Notes: generated by a model not told the origin, from the sequence alone. DNA of 64,000 nucleotides from Clostridium sp. Marseille-P299 (GCF_900078195.1 NZ_FJVE01000007.1:1674001-1738000), one strand, 5' to 3'. Counted from the stretch's first letter, positions 18,743 to 27,819 are shown. Program-made: numbers and translations.

Positions 18743-19525
18743 ATGGGAGAAGTAATTGTAGTAACATCCGGAAAAGGCGGTGTTGGAAAAACAACTTCAA
18801 CTGCAAACATTGGAACAGGACTAGCAAAATTAGATAAAAAAGTTGTACTTATTGATACTGATATAGGCCTTCGTAATTTGGATGTAGTAATGGGATTAGA
18901 AAATCGTATTGTTTATAATTTAGTTGATGTTATTGAAGGCAATTGTAGAATTAAACAAGCATTAATTAAAGATAAGAGATATCCGAATTTATATTTACTA
19001 CCTTCTGCCCAAACAAGAGATAAAACTGCAGTAACACCAGAACAGATGAAAAAACTCTCTGATGAATTAAGAGAAGAATTCGATTACATATTAATGGACT
19101 GTCCAGCTGGTATTGAACAAGGATTTGAAAATGCAATTGCAGGTGCAGACAGAGCATTAGTAGTAACAACTCCTGAAGTATCTGCTGTAAGAGATGCTGA
19201 CCGTATCATCGGTTTATTAGAAGCGCATGAGATGAAGCAGACACACTTGATTGTAAACCGTCTTCGTATGGATATGGTAAAACGCGGAGATATGATGTCA
19301 AGTGAGGATGTTGTTGAAATTTTAGCAGTAGATTTAATTGGTGTAGTTCCAGATGATGAAAACATTGTTATTTCAACAAATCAAGGTGAACCACTTGTTG
19401 GCTCTGATTCATTAGCTGGTAAGGCATATATGAATATTTGTAGAAGAATTACAGGGGAAGAGGTTCCATACTTAGATTTAGCAGTAAAACAAGGATTCTT
19501 AAGTAGACTATTTAAAAAGAACTAA
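18743..19525 (+). CDS. minD: Septum-site ATPase MinD
   Basis: A 260-residue ParA/MinD ATPase that recruits MinC to the membrane. The deviant Walker A GKGGVGKTT is at residues 10-18 (K11 is the signature lysine, K16 the P-loop lysine). The DTDIGLRNLD and LMDCPAG blocks follow, and the C-terminus FLSRLFKKN fits the membrane-targeting amphipathic helix. The frame is open back to 18620, overlapping minC, but GGAGG at 18731-18735 and the family N-terminus MGEVIVVTSGKGG fix the start at 18743. Confidence 0.95.
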   Translation: MGEVIVVTSGKGGVGKTTSTANIGTGLAKLDKKVVLIDTDIGLRNLDVVMGLENRIVYNLVDVIEGNCRIKQALIKDKRYPNLYLLPSAQTRDKTAVTPEQMKKLSDELREEFDYILMDCPAGIEQGFENAIAGADRALVVTTPEVSAVRDADRIIGLLEAHEMKQTHLIVNRLRMDMVKRGDMMSSEDVVEILAVDLIGVVPDDENIVISTNQGEPLVGSDSLAGKAYMNICRRITGEEVPYLDLAVKQGFLSRLFKKN

Positions 19526-19543
19526 GGAGGAGGTATTAGACTT

Positions 19544-19816
19544 ATGGCTTTAATAGATTTCTTTAAAAAGAAAACTTCTGGTACAGTAGCAAAGGATCGT
19601 CTAAAGCTTGTACTGGTTTCGGATCGGGCAGGATGTTCACCTGAAATCATGGAACAGATTAAGAATGATATTATACTAGTGCTTTCAAAATATATTGAAA
19701 TCGATCAAGAAGGACTAGATATCAAGATTACTCAAACCGAATCCGAAAGTAACAATGGGATTGTTCCTGCATTGTTTGCAAATATACCAATAAAGGACAT
19801 GAAACAAAAAAAGTAA
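19544..19816 (+). CDS. minE: Cell division topological factor MinE
   Basis: A 90-residue protein that stimulates MinD ATPase and makes the Min system oscillate. Family blocks are AKDRLKLVLVSDRAGCSPE in the anti-MinCD region and a C-terminal topological-specificity region. Presence of minE, rather than DivIVA alone, implies an oscillating Min system, yet a divIVA gene also occurs in this window. GGAGGAGG lies upstream of the ATG. Confidence 0.92.
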   Translation: MALIDFFKKKTSGTVAKDRLKLVLVSDRAGCSPEIMEQIKNDIILVLSKYIEIDQEGLDIKITQTESESNNGIVPALFANIPIKDMKQKK

Positions 19817-19830
19817 GGATGATGTAGTAT

Positions 19831-20976
19831 ATGTTCAATTTTAAGGACTACGATTTTAAGCATTATAATATTTCGCTATTAATGATAATTGTATTGCTTG
19901 GTGGAATTGGAATGGTCTTAATTCAAAAACTTCAGGATGCAGATGAAATGCAATTTGAGAAGCAGATTGTCGGATTAGCAGTTGGAATTGTTTTTGCAGT
20001 AATAATTTCATTGTTTGACTATCATTTTCTTTGTAAATTTTTTATACCACTTTATATTATTAACTTTATCTTGTTATTTTTAACTAAATTTACAAGTATT
20101 GGTAAGAGTCATTTCCAAGCAAAGCGTTGGATTAAATTAGACTTTATTGGAAGTGGTTTAGAGATTCAAACCTCTGAGTTTACAAAAATAATCATGATTC
20201 TCTTTATGGCGAAATTTTTTGAACTTTTTCGAAGACAAATTAACAATGTATGGGTAATTCTTGCATCAATTGTATTGATGGGAATGCCAATCTTTTTAAT
20301 ACTTATACAACCTAACTTATCCTATAGTATTGTTTTATCTGCAACCTTTGCGGCTATTATCTTTGCTGCTGGATTAAGTTACAAAATAATATTGTCGTTT
20401 ATTGCTGTCGTAGTTCCTGTATTTGGCGTACTATTTTGGTATATTCAACAGCCATTTCAAAAAATATTAACTGAGTATCAGCAACTTCGTGTATTAGCGA
20501 TGTTACACCCAGAGGAATATCCAGATCTTGTATATCAACAAACGAATGCTGCGACAGCGATTCGTGCAGGTGGTATGGTTGGAAAGTTTATAAAAGATGA
20601 GAGTGCTGATCTTAAAGCCGCTAAGGTACCTGTTGTTGAAAGTGATTTTATCTTTTCTGCAATCGCTGAAGCCTTTGGGTTTATTGGTTGTTTGGTTGTA
20701 TTTTTATTGTTTATTGTTTTAATATTTAAATGCTTACAGATTGCAAAGCGCGCAAATGACTATTTAGGGATGTTAATTGCAACTGGTATTGCATCACTTA
20801 TTATGTTCCAGGTATTTGTTAATATTGGTGTTGTTACATCTATATTACCAAACACAGGCGTTCCACTGCCTTTCGTTAGTTCTGGACTTAGTTCCTTATT
20901 AGGTAGTATGCTTATGTTGGGCGTTTTACTCAATGTTAGTCTGCAAGGAAAGAGAAAAGAAAAGGAGGTATCGTAA
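19831..20976 (+). CDS. rodA: RodA-type SEDS peptidoglycan polymerase
   Basis: A 381-residue SEDS-family glycosyltransferase with about ten membrane helices. Recognised blocks include RWIKLDFIGSGLEIQTSEFTK, GGMVGKF with VVESDFIFSAIAEAFGFIG (catalytic Asp region), and the C-terminal PLPFVSSGLSSLLGSM. The PBP2 encoded upstream is its expected partner. FtsW or SpoVE are formal alternatives, but the neighbourhood favours elongation. Its stop codon overlaps the start of mgsA (TAATG). Confidence 0.92.
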   Translation: MFNFKDYDFKHYNISLLMIIVLLGGIGMVLIQKLQDADEMQFEKQIVGLAVGIVFAVIISLFDYHFLCKFFIPLYIINFILLFLTKFTSIGKSHFQAKRWIKLDFIGSGLEIQTSEFTKIIMILFMAKFFELFRRQINNVWVILASIVLMGMPIFLILIQPNLSYSIVLSATFAAIIFAAGLSYKIILSFIAVVVPVFGVLFWYIQQPFQKILTEYQQLRVLAMLHPEEYPDLVYQQTNAATAIRAGGMVGKFIKDESADLKAAKVPVVESDFIFSAIAEAFGFIGCLVVFLLFIVLIFKCLQIAKRANDYLGMLIATGIASLIMFQVFVNIGVVTSILPNTGVPLPFVSSGLSSLLGSMLMLGVLLNVSLQGKRKEKEVS

Positions 20977-21371
20977 TGAATATCGGTATGATTGCTCATG
21001 ATGGAAAAAAGAAATTAATGCAAAATTTTTGTATTGCATATCGTGGAATTCTATCCAAACATCAATTATATGCGACTGGTACTACAGGTCGTTTAATTGA
21101 AGAGGTAACGAATTTAACGATTCATAAATATTTAGCAGGTCATTTGGGTGGAGAACAACAGATGGGAGCTCAAATTGAGCATAATGAAATAGACTTGGTG
21201 ATCTTTCTTAGAGACCCATTTTCACATTCTCATGAACCTGATGTTAATAATGTTGTACATTTATGTGATACTCACAATATACCATTAGCAACAAATTTAG
21301 CAACAGCTGAACTTTTGATTAAAGCACTTGAGCGTGGTGACTTAGACTGGCGAGAATTATATAAATCATAG
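20976..21371 (+). CDS. mgsA: Methylglyoxal synthase
   Basis: A 131-residue enzyme converting dihydroxyacetone phosphate to methylglyoxal and phosphate. The phosphate-binding TGTTGRLIEE (34-43), the block GHLGGEQQMGA (55-65) and FLRDPFSHSHEPDV are clear. In Escherichia coli the second block reads GGDQQ, whose Asp is the reported catalytic base; here it is Glu (E60), as I recall for other clostridial homologues. It is translationally coupled to rodA. A metabolic enzyme at the end of a cell-shape operon is common in clostridia. Confidence 0.93.
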   Translation: MNIGMIAHDGKKKLMQNFCIAYRGILSKHQLYATGTTGRLIEEVTNLTIHKYLAGHLGGEQQMGAQIEHNEIDLVIFLRDPFSHSHEPDVNNVVHLCDTHNIPLATNLATAELLIKALERGDLDWRELYKS

Positions 21372-21394
21372 TTCAGAGTAGTATATATTTTAAG

Positions 21395-21440
21395 TAAGAA
21401 TTTTTATGCCTTATTATTAAGGCTATTAATTCTTATATTT
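21395..21440 (+). terminator. Probable terminator after mgsA
   Basis: An imperfect stem pairs AAGAATTTTTATGCCTTA with TAAGGCTATTAATTCTT around a short loop, followed by ATATTTAT. It would end the mreB-to-mgsA transcript. The poor T-run lowers confidence. Confidence 0.5.
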
Positions 21441-21473
21441 ATGTACTAAGGTTATCGTAGATAGGAGTACGCT

Positions 21474-22436
21474 TTGAAAAAGATTTTAATTTGCACAAGT
21501 ATTTTATTTGTATTGATGACAGGATGTTCCAAGCAATCAGATGTAAGAATGAGATATTCTTCGGATAATTCTAGTACACAATATGAAATCGGTAATTTTG
21601 TTGAACCAGCGTCTGCTGATTATATAACTAAGGATTTAAGCGTTGTATATGAAGAAAACAATCACATGCAGGATAATAGTATCACGGCATTGTCAGCGCT
21701 TATGTTTAATGAAACTACAAATGAAGTTTTATATGCAAATAATGTATATGAAAAGATATATCCTGCAAGCACAACTAAGGTGTTAACAGCGTTGCTTGCT
21801 TTAAAATACGGTAATTTATCGGATCAAGTAACGATTAGTGCTGACAATGGCGGTATAACCTCTTATGGTGCAAAACTATGTAATTTCCAAAAAGGCGATG
21901 TAGTATCGCTAGAAACATTGATTAATTGTTTGCTTGTTTATTCTGGGAATGATGCAGGTGTTGCAATTGCTGAACACATTGCTGGCTCAGAAGAAGCGTT
22001 TGTAAATATGATGAATGAAGAAGCTGCAAAATTAGGTGCAGTAAATACCCACTTCGTTAATTCACATGGTTTACATAATGCAAATCATTATACAACAGCA
22101 TATGATATGTACCTTATATTTAAGGAATGCTTAAAGTATGATGAATTTACTTCAATTATTAAGCAACCAAGTTATACAGCTCATTACAAGGATAAGGATG
22201 GTAATGAAAAGACTGCGACCTTTGAAACTACCAATATGTTTTTATTAGGTACAATGGATGCCCCAGATGGCATTACAGTATTTGGAGGCAAGACAGGTAG
22301 CACATCGTTTGCTGGTGATTGTCTACTATTATATAGTGAGGATAAAGAAGGCAATGGCTTAATCGCGGAAGTATTTAAAGCATCTTCAAAAAATGATTTA
22401 TATACTCAGATGGCTCACTTACTTTCTTTAGATTAA
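21474..22436 (+). CDS. Lipoprotein D-alanyl-D-alanine carboxypeptidase
   Basis: A 320-residue S11-family PBP5-type enzyme that trims the terminal D-Ala of peptidoglycan stem peptides. The lipobox LMTGC puts the lipidated Cys at residue 18. Active-site motifs are S99-T-T-K102, S157-G-N159 and K273-T-G275. The protein is shorter than DacA-type enzymes, and the C-terminal beta domain is missing. The start is TTG at 21474 behind AGGAG at 21463-21467. It is flanked by hairpins on both sides, so it is probably transcribed alone. Confidence 0.9.
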   Translation: MKKILICTSILFVLMTGCSKQSDVRMRYSSDNSSTQYEIGNFVEPASADYITKDLSVVYEENNHMQDNSITALSALMFNETTNEVLYANNVYEKIYPASTTKVLTALLALKYGNLSDQVTISADNGGITSYGAKLCNFQKGDVVSLETLINCLLVYSGNDAGVAIAEHIAGSEEAFVNMMNEEAAKLGAVNTHFVNSHGLHNANHYTTAYDMYLIFKECLKYDEFTSIIKQPSYTAHYKDKDGNEKTATFETTNMFLLGTMDAPDGITVFGGKTGSTSFAGDCLLLYSEDKEGNGLIAEVFKASSKNDLYTQMAHLLSLD

Positions 22437-22447
22437 TGAAATTTAGT

Positions 22448-22517
22448 ACTCTTAGATAATGTAAAAGGAAAATTCGAAAGAATATTCCACCATTTATCTA
22501 GGAGTTTTTGTTTTTTT
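22448..22517 (+). terminator. Rho-independent terminator
   Basis: ACTCTTAGATAATG (22448-22461) pairs with CATTTATCTAGGAGT (22491-22505), with an inner GGAA/TTCC stem, followed by TTTTTGTTTTTTT. It ends the carboxypeptidase gene. Confidence 0.8.
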
Positions 22518-22634
22518 ATCCTTCATTTATTGAAAGTTAAAGAACTTTTATATCCTGTAATAAATTATTGATTTAATGGTCGATAATTGTCAGTAAAATA
22601 TGTCATTTTAGCTATAAATATCATAAAATAATGG

Positions 22635-22663
22635 TTGTTATTTCTAAAGATTTGTACTATAAT
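22635..22663 (+). promoter_or_regulatory. Promoter of the small P-loop gene
   Basis: TTGTTA (22635-22640), a 17-base spacer and exact TATAAT (22658-22663), 48 bases before the next ATG. Confidence 0.6.
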
Positions 22664-22710
22664 ATCCTTAAACCAAATATTGTTTTACTAAATATAAGGA
22701 GGATAATACA

Positions 22711-23130
22711 ATGATACAGATAATTGCAGGTGAAAAAGGTAAGGGAAAGACCAAAATCTTAATCGATAAAGTAAATGTCGATGTCAAAGAATCAAAAGGA
22801 TCTATTGTTTATCTCGATAAGAATACAAAGCATATGTATGAGTTAAATAATAAGATTCGTCTCATTAATGTTCGTGATTATTGTGTAGAAGATCCAAATG
22901 AGTTTTCAGGTTTTATCTGTGGTCTGATTTCAGGAGATCATGATTTACAAAAAATTTATTTAGATAGTTTCCTTAAACTGGCGTGTGCGAGTAAACAAGA
23001 TATTGAACGATTGTTGCAAAAAATTGAACTTATTGCTACGAAATTTGAAGTTGATTTTGTTATAAGTATTTCCGTTGATAAAGAAGATCTACCTGAATTT
23101 GCAAAAAAATATGTTGTTGTATCCTTATAA
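22711..23130 (+). CDS. Small P-loop protein, conserved in Lachnospiraceae
   Basis: A 139-residue protein with an N-terminal Walker A-like GEKGKGKTK (residues 7-15). It then has alternating beta/alpha segments, including GSIVYLDKNTKHMYEL and VDFVISIS. It resembles short clostridial proteins often named ATP-binding protein or twitching motility protein PilT, but it lacks the rest of a PilT ATPase and I see no pilus genes nearby. Function unknown. GGAGG precedes the ATG and a good promoter lies upstream. Confidence 0.75.
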   Translation: MIQIIAGEKGKGKTKILIDKVNVDVKESKGSIVYLDKNTKHMYELNNKIRLINVRDYCVEDPNEFSGFICGLISGDHDLQKIYLDSFLKLACASKQDIERLLQKIELIATKFEVDFVISISVDKEDLPEFAKKYVVVSL

Positions 23131-23362
23131 TCCAATAATATTTAAGATATATATTCTGTAAAACATGTGTTATAAAATTCATAATTAGGAAGTGAGATAT
23201 TAAAGAAGTAAAAATAATAAGTAATGTTTAAATTGGATTATTTAATTTGATAATAGATTTATCAAGTACTATAATCCAAAATCCTTTGTAATATATTATT
23301 AGATACTATTTTAGGTATGTATAGTTTTAGTAATTAAATTTTTTAGTAATTAAGTTAAATTT
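23131..23362. other. AT-rich intergenic DNA
   Basis: No gene or RNA was recognised between the P-loop gene and the hairpin beyond it. The only structure seen is a short direct repeat, TAGTAATTAA, near 23328-23352. Confidence 0.4.
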
Positions 23363-23404
23363 AAAAGGTGCTTTTACAAATAACTCTTTGTAAAAGCACC
23401 TTAT
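23363..23404 (-). terminator. Strong hairpin between convergent genes
   Basis: AAGGTGCTTTTACAAA (23365-23380) pairs perfectly with TTTGTAAAAGCACCTT (23387-23402). The - strand reads into a TTTTAAATTTAA tail, suiting the DUF378 gene; the + strand tail is weaker. It may work in both directions for the two convergent genes. Confidence 0.7.
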
Positions 23405-23451
23405 TACATTTTATAGCTTAATATTTTATATTACATTTCGTAGCTTAATAG

Positions 23452-23652
23452 TTACATTTCATTTCTAATTCTACCAAAATAGCTTAATGCATATAAACCT
23501 GAAATTCCAACTAATGCATAAACAATTCTTGATAAAAGAGTCATGTTACCAAAGATTAATTTTACTAAGTCGAAACTGAAAAAACCAATTAAGCCCCAGT
23601 TGATTGCACCTATTATAACTAAAATTAAAGCTAGATAATCTATTACTTTCAT
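23452..23652 (-). CDS. DUF378 small membrane protein
   Basis: A 66-residue protein with two transmembrane helices. The motif LVIIGAINWGLIGFF near the N-terminus and IVYALVGISGLYAL later are diagnostic of DUF378 (YuzA-like). Function unknown. GGAGG lies 8 bases before the start codon on the - strand. It is the only - strand gene in the first 33 kb. Confidence 0.85.
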   Translation of the reverse strand: MKVIDYLALILVIIGAINWGLIGFFSFDLVKLIFGNMTLLSRIVYALVGISGLYALSYFGRIRNEM

Positions 23653-23851
23653 TTTGCATACCTCCTATAACATTCATTATATATGGTTAGTGTCACCTTT
23701 TTTTGATTTTTTATGCAAATATCTCATTTAGTACTTTAAAAAATACAAAATTAACTGTATAATATGAAAGGGTATTTGATGGTTAGACAAGTTCATAGGA
23801 ATGATAGAAATGTTCTGACAATCAACAATTAATAAGGAAGGTGGTTATTTT

Positions 23852-25240
23852 TTGCCTAGAAAGTCCAATGTAGTTAAAATTAAGAAGAGGAAAAACGTTA
23901 ATATCGGCGTTATAATTTTTCTTATAATCGCTGTATATTTAGTCGTTAATATATATTTATTTATAACTAAAAATCAGATTTCAATTTTTGAAGTAAAAGA
24001 GGAGAGTCTCGCGAAGGATACTATTGTTACAGGTGTAATAATTCGGGATGAGAAGATCATAAAAACTCCGAAAGCTGGTTATGTTAATTATTATCAAAGA
24101 GAAGGTTCAAGAGTTGCTAAGAATGCAACAATTTATTCTATTGATGAAAGTAAGAAGATTTATGAAAAATTATCAGATCAGGGAGAAGCTGCGAAAATAT
24201 CAACAAAAGATGTGAATTCGATAAAAAAGGAGATCTCCAGATTTAAAAAAGCATTCTCGGAAGAATCTTTTTCAGAAGTCTATTCTTTTAAAGATGAAAT
24301 TAAAAGTAAAATTCAAGAAGCGGTAGATATGACTTTACTTGATAATATGCAGGATATTATTAATTCAACTGGTATTACATCATCCTTTGAAGTGAATAAA
24401 ACAAGTCAATCAGGTATAATTTCCTATCGAGTAGATTCATTAAGTAATCTAACGGTTGACAAGGTAACAGCCGATACATTTAATATGGAGAATTACACGA
24501 AAACGAATTTACGTACTGTAGATATTGCTGAAGCCAATGCTCCAGTATATAAACTTATTACAGATGATTCGTGGTCCATTGTGGCTCCAATTAGCTCCGA
24601 AATTTATAATGATCTAAAGGAAAGGGAAAAAATTAAATTTACAGTATTAGAAGATGACTTTACTATTACTGCGCCAATGAGCTTAACAGAGAATGGTTCG
24701 GAATATTACATACAAATCGACCTTGATGAATATATGGTACGTTATATCAATGAACGTTTTCTTGAAATAGATTTAAATATTTCATCGGAAAGCGGTTATA
24801 AAATACCATTAAGTGCAATTACACAAAAACAATTCTACACAATTCCTAAATCATATTTAACCAACGGTGGTGATTCTAATGAACTTGGAATTATTGTAGA
24901 ATCTTATGATACTTCAAATGGTAATGTTAATTACGTATTTACCCCAACAACCGTTTATTACGAAGATGAGGAAAGTGCTTATATTGGTAAGGATGCTGTT
25001 ACAGAAGGAACATACATTTATAATCCTACGACGAAAGAACGTTCCATTATTAATACCATTGGAACTTTAGAAGGAGTATTTAATGTAAACAAAGGGTATG
25101 CAGTATTTCGAAGAATTGAAAGAATTACTGAAAATGATGCATATTGTATTATAGAAAAGGGAACAAAAAGTGGAGTATCCTTATATGATCATATTGCATT
25201 AGATGCAAGTTCTGTTATTGAAAATGCTATTATTTATTAA
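23852..25240 (+). CDS. HlyD-like membrane-fusion protein of the division cluster
   Basis: A 462-residue bitopic protein: basic N-terminus, one transmembrane helix (about residues 17-40), then a large outside domain. The segment with TVTGVIIRDEKI and AGYVNYYQREGSRV resembles the biotinyl-lipoyl half of HlyD-type adaptors, and there is a helical hairpin at about 95-165. No transporter gene is adjacent. I recall clostridia encoding such a protein just upstream of yggS-sepF, which suggests an envelope role. The start is TTG at 23852, with GGAAGGTGG upstream. Confidence 0.7.
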   Translation: MPRKSNVVKIKKRKNVNIGVIIFLIIAVYLVVNIYLFITKNQISIFEVKEESLAKDTIVTGVIIRDEKIIKTPKAGYVNYYQREGSRVAKNATIYSIDESKKIYEKLSDQGEAAKISTKDVNSIKKEISRFKKAFSEESFSEVYSFKDEIKSKIQEAVDMTLLDNMQDIINSTGITSSFEVNKTSQSGIISYRVDSLSNLTVDKVTADTFNMENYTKTNLRTVDIAEANAPVYKLITDDSWSIVAPISSEIYNDLKEREKIKFTVLEDDFTITAPMSLTENGSEYYIQIDLDEYMVRYINERFLEIDLNISSESGYKIPLSAITQKQFYTIPKSYLTNGGDSNELGIIVESYDTSNGNVNYVFTPTTVYYEDEESAYIGKDAVTEGTYIYNPTTKERSIINTIGTLEGVFNVNKGYAVFRRIERITENDAYCIIEKGTKSGVSLYDHIALDASSVIENAIIY

Positions 25241-25325
25241 AAAATAAAATCTATAAATTAAGTATAGGTTGAATGAAATTTTCGGCCTATACTTAAAGCT
25301 GTGTATACGCAGCATGGAGGTAATA

Positions 25326-26018
25326 ATGATACAAGGTAATATAGTAGAAGTTGAGAGAAAAATTATGGCGGCTTGTAATAGGGCAGGTAGAAATAGGGAT
25401 GAAATAACTCTAATTGCAGTCAGTAAAACAAAACCTATTTCTATGATTAAAGAAGCTATAGAATCTGGCTTAACAAATTTTGGCGAAAATAAAGTACAGG
25501 AGCTTTGTGAGAAAACGGAGCAGATAAAAGGTGATTTACATTGGCATATGATTGGACATCTTCAGCGTAACAAAGTAAAGTACATTATTGAAAAAAATCT
25601 TTTGATTCATTCGGTGGATTCCATAAAACTAGCAGAACAAATCAATACCGAAGCAAGTAAGAGGAATTTAACGCAAGATATATTAGTTGAGGTTAATATA
25701 GCATCCGAAGAGTCGAAATATGGCTTTAAACCAGAGGAAGTAGAAGCTGCTATTTATGAAATGTCTAAATTTTCTTCATTAAGTATAAAAGGTTTAATGT
25801 GTGTTGCACCATTTACAGAAAATGCAGAAGAAAATCGCATTTATTTTAAAAAAATGAGACAATTACTTGTTGACATCAAAGAGAAAAACATTGATAATGT
25901 AACTATGGATATGCTCTCTATGGGAATGTCTGGCGATTATGAAGTCGCTATTGAGGAGGGGGCTACTTTAGTTCGAATTGGAACTGGGATTTTTGGTGAG
26001 CGCAATTACAATGTGTAG
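25326..26018 (+). CDS. YggS-family PLP-binding protein
   Basis: A 230-residue single-domain PLP protein (YggS/PLPBP/YlmE) that buffers PLP and affects amino-acid balance; no enzymatic reaction is established. The PLP lysine is in LIAVSKTKP near residue 35; HMIGHLQRNKVK and LSMGMSGDYEVAI are family blocks. The frame is open from TTG 25269, but GGAGG at 25316-25320 fixes ATG 25326. The next gene is sepF, the usual ylmE-ylmF order. Confidence 0.92.
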   Translation: MIQGNIVEVERKIMAACNRAGRNRDEITLIAVSKTKPISMIKEAIESGLTNFGENKVQELCEKTEQIKGDLHWHMIGHLQRNKVKYIIEKNLLIHSVDSIKLAEQINTEASKRNLTQDILVEVNIASEESKYGFKPEEVEAAIYEMSKFSSLSIKGLMCVAPFTENAEENRIYFKKMRQLLVDIKEKNIDNVTMDMLSMGMSGDYEVAIEEGATLVRIGTGIFGERNYNV

Positions 26019-26059
26019 ATTTTATACAATTCAGAATATAGTGGATAGGAGATTGTGCT

Positions 26060-26680
26060 ATGGCAAATTTATTTAAGAATATTTTAGATTCTTTAAAGTT
26101 AACAGAAGATGAAGATAATGAAGACTATGATGATTATGTCAGTGAATTAGAAGAAAGAGAACGTAAGCGTGCAGAGAGACAAGAACAAAAGCAAGCGCTT
26201 AAACAAGAAAAGAAAACGTTCGCTTCACGAAGTGTAGAAAGAGAAGACAGACCAACTACTTCTACAGTAAATCAAATTCCTTTAAATAGTACTTCAGTTC
26301 TTAATGATGCAAGAAAAGAACGTGTACAAAGAGTGGAGAAAAGTACAACTGTAAGTAAAGTAGTACCACTTCGTAGTCCTCAAAAAGGACTTGAAGTATG
26401 CATTATGAAGCCTACTTCCTTTGAAGATTCACAAGATATTTGTGATATGTTATTATCCGGAAGAGCTGCGGTAATAAATCTAGAAGGGTTTGACGTTGAG
26501 GTCGCACAACGTGTGATGGATTTTGTTTCAGGTGCTGTTTATGCAATGAATGGAAAATTACATCAGATATCTAGTTATATATTTATTATATCACCAGACA
26601 CTGTGGATATTTCAGGTGATTATCTTGATCTCATCCGTCAGAATGGTTTTGAAGTACCAACCTTGAATAAGGATTTTTAA
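26060..26680 (+). CDS. sepF: Cell division protein SepF
   Basis: SepF shapes and tethers FtsZ filaments at the septum. The 206-residue protein starts with a short amphipathic, probably membrane-binding, helix (MANLFKNILDSLKL). A charged, disordered linker follows to about residue 110, then the SepF core (EVCIMKPTSFEDSQDICDML, GAVYAMNGKLHQISSYIFI). The linker is longer than in Bacillus SepF. YggT starts 3 bases after its stop. Confidence 0.93.
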   Translation: MANLFKNILDSLKLTEDEDNEDYDDYVSELEERERKRAERQEQKQALKQEKKTFASRSVEREDRPTTSTVNQIPLNSTSVLNDARKERVQRVEKSTTVSKVVPLRSPQKGLEVCIMKPTSFEDSQDICDMLLSGRAAVINLEGFDVEVAQRVMDFVSGAVYAMNGKLHQISSYIFIISPDTVDISGDYLDLIRQNGFEVPTLNKDF

Positions 26681-26682
26681 AA

Positions 26683-26937
26683 GTGAAATCTTTAGTAATA
26701 CATTCATTATCTATTTTCTTTTATGTTTTGGAAATAATGTTATTTGTTCAGATTTTTATAAACATTCTTCCATTCCCTAGTATTAGAAAAATAGTTGAGA
26801 CTTTTGTGGAACCTTTGTTGCGACCTATAAGATTTTTACTTAGACATTCGGTGTTTCAATCTGGTGGTACAGATTCATCACCAATTATTGCTTTTATAGT
26901 ACTTAGTTATATTGGACAGTTATTGACGTCGATTTAA
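26683..26937 (+). CDS. YggT-family membrane protein
   Basis: An 84-residue protein with two membrane segments and the YggT signature FVEPLLRPIRFLL. YggT (YlmG) proteins sit in the sepF cluster across Firmicutes and are linked to division and nucleoid placement; the mechanism is unknown. The start is GTG at 26683, two bases after the sepF stop, so translation is probably coupled. Confidence 0.88.
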   Translation: MKSLVIHSLSIFFYVLEIMLFVQIFINILPFPSIRKIVETFVEPLLRPIRFLLRHSVFQSGGTDSSPIIAFIVLSYIGQLLTSI

Positions 26938-27004
26938 GGACAAACTAAGATTAGGTTATAATGTATGATTCTGATCATATAATTAAAAGACGTCAATTTA
27001 AGGA
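26925..27004. repeat. Direct repeat flanking the yggT-ylmH gap
   Basis: GACGTCGATTTAAGGA (26925-26940) and GACGTCAATTTAAGGA (26989-27004) match at 15 of 16 bases. The first covers the end of yggT, the second ends 9 bases before ylmH. This may be a small duplication that created the 76-base gap. Confidence 0.6.
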
Positions 27005-27013
27005 TGGTTTAAG

Positions 27014-27808
27014 ATGGATCAAAGAAAAGAAGAGCAATTTTTACGCAAGCGTTTAATCGATCTTGCGAGAAGTGCTTATCATAGAGAACAATGTGTTTAT
27101 ACTGATTTCTTAAATATTAATGAAATCAGTATATTTCATAGTATGGGACAAGAACTACCTGACATGCCATATTCCTTATGGGGTGGGTATGCTGGTGCAG
27201 AAAGAGTTATGGTTTGTTATCATGGAAATCTGACGGGTAAGAGAACAGACATTAGTGGAAGTGAATTTCATGATACCAATAATTATCCAATAGATTGTGT
27301 ATGGATTGGCCCAAGTAATCCAAAGTATGCTGGAGATTTAAATCACAGAGATTATCTAGGTGCAATTCTAAACCTTGGAATAGAACGTTCAACGATTGGT
27401 GATATCTTGATTCATGGGAAAGATGCCTATGTTTATTGTGATAACACCATCTCTTCCTATATCGTAAATTCGCTTGAAAAAGTAAAACATACAAAAGTAA
27501 AATTATCAATTAAGGCTCAAGAAGAGTTAATGATACAACCAGAATTTTTGCAAATCAACGGATCCGTTATGTCGATTCGTTTAGATTCCGTAATTTCTGT
27601 CGCTTTCCAAACATCCAGAAGTAGCATTACCGATTATATTAATGGAGAACGAGTATTCGTAAATGGTAAATTAACAACCTCAAATAGTTATGTTCTAAAA
27701 GAAGGAGATATAATTTCTGTTCGAGGGTTGGGAAAATTTATTTATGAGTCCCAAGGGAGATTAACGAAAAAGGGACGTATTAGTATTACGTTGCAAAAAT
27801 ACATTTAG
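27014..27808 (+). CDS. ylmH: YlmH family S4-domain RNA-binding protein
   Basis: A 264-residue protein with an N-terminal YlmH domain (LWGGYAGAERVMVCYHG, DYLGAILNLGIERSTIGDI) and a C-terminal S4 RNA-binding domain (SIRLDSVISVAFQTSRSS, GDIISVRGLGKF). YlmH is reported to act in ribosome quality control and lies in the division cluster between yggT and divIVA, as here. Confidence 0.92.
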   Translation: MDQRKEEQFLRKRLIDLARSAYHREQCVYTDFLNINEISIFHSMGQELPDMPYSLWGGYAGAERVMVCYHGNLTGKRTDISGSEFHDTNNYPIDCVWIGPSNPKYAGDLNHRDYLGAILNLGIERSTIGDILIHGKDAYVYCDNTISSYIVNSLEKVKHTKVKLSIKAQEELMIQPEFLQINGSVMSIRLDSVISVAFQTSRSSITDYINGERVFVNGKLTTSNSYVLKEGDIISVRGLGKFIYESQGRLTKKGRISITLQKYI

Positions 27809-27819
27809 GAGGAGAACTT

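Noticed and set aside
21499..21530. Lipobox-like Cys in the NagZ-type protein as a comparison with the carboxypeptidase
   Set aside because: The carboxypeptidase has a true LMTGC lipobox; the NagZ-type Cys is preceded by Phe, so lipidation there was not called.
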